Source: Carallia brachiata
Taxonomy: Eukaryota; Streptophyta; Magnoliopsida; Malpighiales; Rhizophoraceae
Direction: 5' to 3'
Length of the DNA stretch: 64,000 bases
NCBI GenBank assembly: GCA_021464245.1
Contig: JADCRB010000043.1
Coordinates: 2,429,480-2,493,479 of the forward strand
A model generated the notes under the pieces. It was given only the letters and a program-made list of their open reading frames with translations. It had not been told where the DNA came from and did not search any database. Positions 59,966 to 64,000 of this stretch are shown in pieces. The first letter of the stretch is position 1; every line of letters begins with the position of its first letter. Position numbers and translations under genes: made by a program.

Positions 59966-61814
59966 TTTTCCATTATTGGTGTAGGCCACAACTGAGGAAG
60001 GAAATGGAATTGAAGCAGCGGCACCATTTTTTTTTATCAAAAGAAAAATATGCATACTCATAAATATATTAATTACAACACTTATAATTAAAGTCGAATA
60101 TTTATTATTATTATATATTTTTTAATTATTTTAAAAATACAAACTCACTATTTAAATATTATTAAATTTAAATATAATTTTTTTACATTAATTATAAATT
60201 GACGAATTAAAATTAAAAATATAACGCAAGTTTTGATGAACATAAAAAAATTTTGTATTGCCTCGAGTACTGGCGCTGGACTCAACCACCATCTCCAGTA
60301 ATAGGACACCAACTTTTAAGTAATTTAATAGTTATCTTATACATGCTTGGTGCCGTGCCCGTTATTTCAGCGAATATTTAATGGCCTGACATTTTGTCAG
60401 CATTGTTTTTTCTTTTTTAAGGTTCTAGGAAGCTGAGTTACGCCAACCCTGTCTCAATCGCTTTCTCCAACGAAATTGAGACCCTTCCTCGTTAGTCGCG
60501 CAGATATGTAATATAAATACAAAGGCGTTGATTGACCAACAAAAAAAACGAAGCGGTTGATGTTAATGCTGTTGTTTAGGCCTAAAAAAAATAATGCTGT
60601 TATTTTAAATGAAGTATGAAGCTTGTTTTTTAATGCTCAACAAAAGGAATGACATCATTGCTTTTGCAATTGTGGGTCAGAGATGGGGTAAACGCCGTTG
60701 CTGATCTTGGTTTTTAACACAATCCATTTTGTTTTTTTTTTTTGGGCCAGAAGGGTGGGATAAGAATGTTGCATTGTTAGCAAGTGGGAAAAGAATGGCT
60801 CGTAATTAATTATTATGTAAATTTTTTATATATTTTTTAGCATTAAATTTAATTATAAATTTTATAAAATTTTATAATTTTTTGACCCTATCAACTTATA
60901 ATATGTAATATTATTAAAACTAATATACAATAAAAATATAAAAATAAAAAAAATAATAATCGCGTCTTCTCTACGTTAATAAATTTCTCTGATTCGTATA
61001 TCAAAACTCTACGTAAAATGATTGACGAAAGCCCTCAACTAGTAGGCCCCTGGCTCTTTTGCATTAATAAACTCCGTCGATATTTAACGCGCAGGCCGAG
61101 ATTTTCTGCGTACGCCTGACCTCGGCTCTGCCTGATCAAAATGAGAAAAAGACCCAAACCAAACCCAATTGGATTTAAATTTGAAACAAGGCTTATGATT
61201 AACCTCCTCCGAAATTTTTTACACCCAAGACAAAAGATTAACTCCCCTAACACAAGCCAACAGACCACAGTTACTTTTTTTTTTTTTTGGGATCACCTTT
61301 TTTAACACATTTTTTGAGTGCATTGGGCCCATTATTAAATGGGCCTGCAGCAATCTTTTCTTGGTCTCACTATCCTCTCTTCAGTAGGCTAGACAGACTA
61401 AAAAAGAGAAAAATCACCCAAATTTGTTTTGTGGTCACTGGTTTTTTAGTTAATAAGAGATAAAGGACGAGAGAAGGAGGAGGATGTCTATGGTTTTATA
61501 TTTGACTCATACCTTTAGAATTGAACATTTACTTACACTTTTCGAAAAAAGAAAAAATTAGAAATTTCAAGAAATTGCCCTATATGTCAAAGATATGGTA
61601 AGGAATTCACTGGAAACTACTAAAAAATTGTAAAGAGTTTAAAAGTTAGAACAACGTCAGAGTCCAACTGGCCTTTACTCGAAAGGAAGCTTGAACGACA
61701 AATGTGTAATTACAGCAATGTTAGAGTTCCTAAGTGTTTGTTAATTACATAGAAGAATGAGAGAGAGAGAGATAGAGAGAGAGAGAGAAGAAGCATGTAC
61801 CAACAATACAAACT
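59966..61814. other. Spacer with third copy of the 5' duplication block
   Basis: About 60,345-60,520 matches 17,930-18,090. About 60,660-61,330 matches 53,770-54,240. The array similarity ends near 61,380, just before the FANCD2 gene. A (GA)n run at about 61,759-61,789 lies 25 bases past the FANCD2 stop. No gene seen. Confidence 0.55.
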
Positions 61815-63889
61815 TCATGCTTGCTCCAGTGAACCTTCTGCAAGGTCTTCAACATCGTCACTTTGATCATTGACATACACCTGGGAGCTTACCACCTGAC
61901 CTGTCAAATCTTTATGTTTAAGATTTCCTGTCAAAACGACACAAGGAATGCAAATATTTCAATGTGAAGAATCGGAATTGCCACTTCGGTAAGCTATCAC
62001 AATGCTGCTCACAAAACAGTAGAATGACAATTAAAAAAGTATCGGGCAATCAACTAGATAAGACAATGTCGAAGAGTTCTCCCTAAGTCCTAATGGTTAT
62101 TTCATTCATCTTATCAATTGGTGCAAGTACTTACTAGAACCAGTTTCACCAATTTTTTTGGGTGACAAATTTCATCAATTTGATTATAGCAAATGTTAAA
62201 ATAATAGGCTTATATGTAAGCACAACACCAACACCGCCACCCCACCCCCCCCCCCCCCCCCGCGCGGGGAGCCGAGCGGGCACAGGAAAAAATGCAGTAT
62301 GATTCTAACAAACAGCAAAGTTAGTTCTTGTGAAAAGCAGAAAACAGGTAGAAAGATTAACAAGAACTCCGGCTAGGATTCTGGGGACCAAAATTTTACA
62401 GAGAACTTGGGTAACATAGATGATAGATTGATAGCTTTTGCTCAGTAAAGCTCTAAAATTTTCCTTAACATACCTTAATTGCTCCAAGTAGGTCAATTAG
62501 CTGCACATGTTACAATAAATGAAGTAGGAAGTAATACCAACATCTTGACCACATGCAGTTCCTCAACTTAAATTCATCCCCAATACTTATATTATGAAAG
62601 CAACAAAAGGTCTGAGAAAATTTTTGTTTCATGCTTTCAAATAACTCCACTGGAGCTGTCTTTTGAATGCCAAAATGCAGACCTATCTTGTTCTTTAAAG
62701 CAGTTTGCATGATGTGGTCATTAAAGTCCAACTATTGGAATAAGCTTCTTGAATGTATGGAACGTATTATAAACAAGTGATAATCCTAATACCCATCCAA
62801 AAAGAATGTCCACTTGATGATGTATGAAGAAGAGCCTTGACACGGAACAAAAAGCGCTCCATAGACCGCTTGGTGGCAGGAATTTTGCTAGTAATAGCCA
62901 TTTGTTTCAGACCCTTCCAGAAATAACAAAAGAGAGAAGATACAGATTAGACTGTAATTACTTGATAGGGTGGTCTGAACTCCTTATGAGTTATGAACAT
63001 GCAAGACTGACCTTTGCTTCAGAACATAGGGTCTGTATAGTTCTTGTGGCTTTCTGAAGCTCCATCACCTAAATTGCCACGAGAATGAATTAAAGGGAAG
63101 AGTAGAAGTTTAACTCCTGGCATTCATGACATTCAACTGTAATGCATATCACAGATGATCTTACTAGCTTGATTATGAGTTCACCGTGTGTTTGGAAGTG
63201 GTCCTGTAAGAAGTCAAAAACTGTAGAAGGGCTCAGTTATGGTAGCCCTACAACTGCATCTCAGATGCCACTGCATACAAAGTTTCATGCATACCTTTGA
63301 GGAAGGAATCAACAAACTTCCCACCATACTTGACAGCCAGAGCATGCACAGTGATCTGCCAAATATGCCAACATCCTTTCACTTTAGTTCATTTCTTATA
63401 ACAAAATGAAGTTAATTAAATATTGATGAAGACAACTCTGCTCTTCTATCTAGTTACCTTGTCACGAGTCCTGCATATGTTAACTAGGGAAACTACCACA
63501 CTCACTGATTTCTGTAGTTTTAGCAAATGCTCATCAGCAGTTCTGGGCTGAACACCATCTTTGGGCTTCACTGAGAGGACCTCTCTGACCTTTTCAAAAC
63601 ACACAGAATTATCAGTAACATTTGAGTTACAATGAATTTCACTAATACAAGGATCATTCTTATATAAATCTTACCAATTTGTCAAGAATGGCAATGTTTA
63701 CTTCATGCTGCACATGAAAACACATATGTAAATATCTTCAGCAAGAACAGAAACATCTTGGATATAATAGAAGTTGTTAAAAATTGTTAGATGGCATACC
63801 AGCTCCTTGTACCAAGCAACAAAGGTTGCATTGCATAGTGTAGGAAAGCCATGATGGTGATCTTCTGCCACTGGCCTAGATGAAGAGAC
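61815..63889 (-). CDS. FANCD2: Fanconi anaemia group D2 protein, C-terminal exons (partial)
   Basis: Eight exons on the minus strand: 63,800-63,889, 63,675-63,707, 63,458-63,589, 63,295-63,355, 63,165-63,220, 63,012-63,059, 62,793-62,913 and 61,815-61,927. All join in frame with GT-AG borders, giving 217 residues plus TGA. Blocks match the C-terminus of FANCD2: GFPTLCNATFVAWYKEL, VKYGGKFVDSFLKVFDFL (human VKYGRLFVE-like), ERFLFRVKALLHTS, and GHSFWMGNLKHKDLTGQVVSSQ (human EAFWLGNLKNRDLQG-like), then an acidic tail DQSDDVEDLAEGSLEQA. FANCD2 works with FANCI in nuclear DNA cross-link repair and, in plants, meiotic recombination. Its mono-ubiquitinated Lys lies further upstream, outside the window. 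The frame shows no damage, so the gene looks functional. It lies next to the UGT array without apparent functional link. Confidence 0.92.
62245..62261. repeat. C17 homopolymer beside a CGCGCGGGG stretch in a FANCD2 intron
   Basis: A run of 17 C followed by a short GC-rich stretch (GCGCGGGGAGCCGAGCGGG), unusual against the AT-rich intron. It could form a G-quadruplex-like or hairpin structure on the minus strand, or be a sequencing or assembly artefact. Confidence 0.9.
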
Positions 63890-64000
63890 CTAGGGCATAA
63901 AGGGTACATCATTATATTATTGTTTGCCGAAGAATCGAAATCATGCAGAGTGGTAAACTCATAATTTCAACACCATGTTAATATAAAAGGCCATATAAGG

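Overview
This is AT-rich nuclear DNA of a flowering plant. Genes have GT-AG introns, and the repeats are of plant type: L1-like LINE ends, Mutator, hAT and Harbinger-like MITEs, and (TA)n and poly-A/T tracts. It is most likely a woody eudicot. A Citrus or other Sapindales genome would fit, but that is an impression and not something demonstrated here.

Most of the window is a decaying tandem array of family-85-like UDP-glycosyltransferase (UGT) genes, all on the minus strand. I count nine UGT loci: five recognisable two-exon gene bodies (8.1-9.7, 25.6-27.3, 32.3-33.9, 40.7-42.3 and 57.7-59.3 kb), one body broken by a transposon (46.8-48.7 kb), and three relics (2.6-2.9, 17.2-17.35 and 39.5-39.7 kb). 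Only the copy at 40,695-42,276 reads through, giving 489 residues. Every other gene body has frameshifts, stops, deletions or insertions. The intact copy has Val where the family has its catalytic His, and all copies with a PSPG box lack the usual Asn in the HCGWNS motif. The intact copy is therefore either a dead enzyme or a functionally diverged one.

The array grew by segmental duplication of a unit larger than the gene. A 3' block is seen three times (0.06-2.6, 14.9-17.1 and 24.0-25.6 kb). A 5' block is seen several times and carries a broken methyltransferase-like gene end twice (about 23 and 55.7 kb). The stretches 17.2-23.6 kb and 48.6-56.1 kb are collinear copies that received different insertions. 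The first received a long-TIR Mutator-like element carrying a VQ-motif gene fragment (18.3-20.9 kb). The second received a composite hAT-like element (49.2-51.8 kb) and, at the same target site, a second hAT-like element (51.8-52.5 kb).

From 61.8 kb to the right edge lies an unrelated, apparently functional gene on the minus strand: the last eight exons of FANCD2, the Fanconi anaemia DNA cross-link repair protein. It continues beyond the window. The rest is transposon debris and AT-rich spacer. I saw no tRNA, rRNA, CRISPR or organellar sequence.
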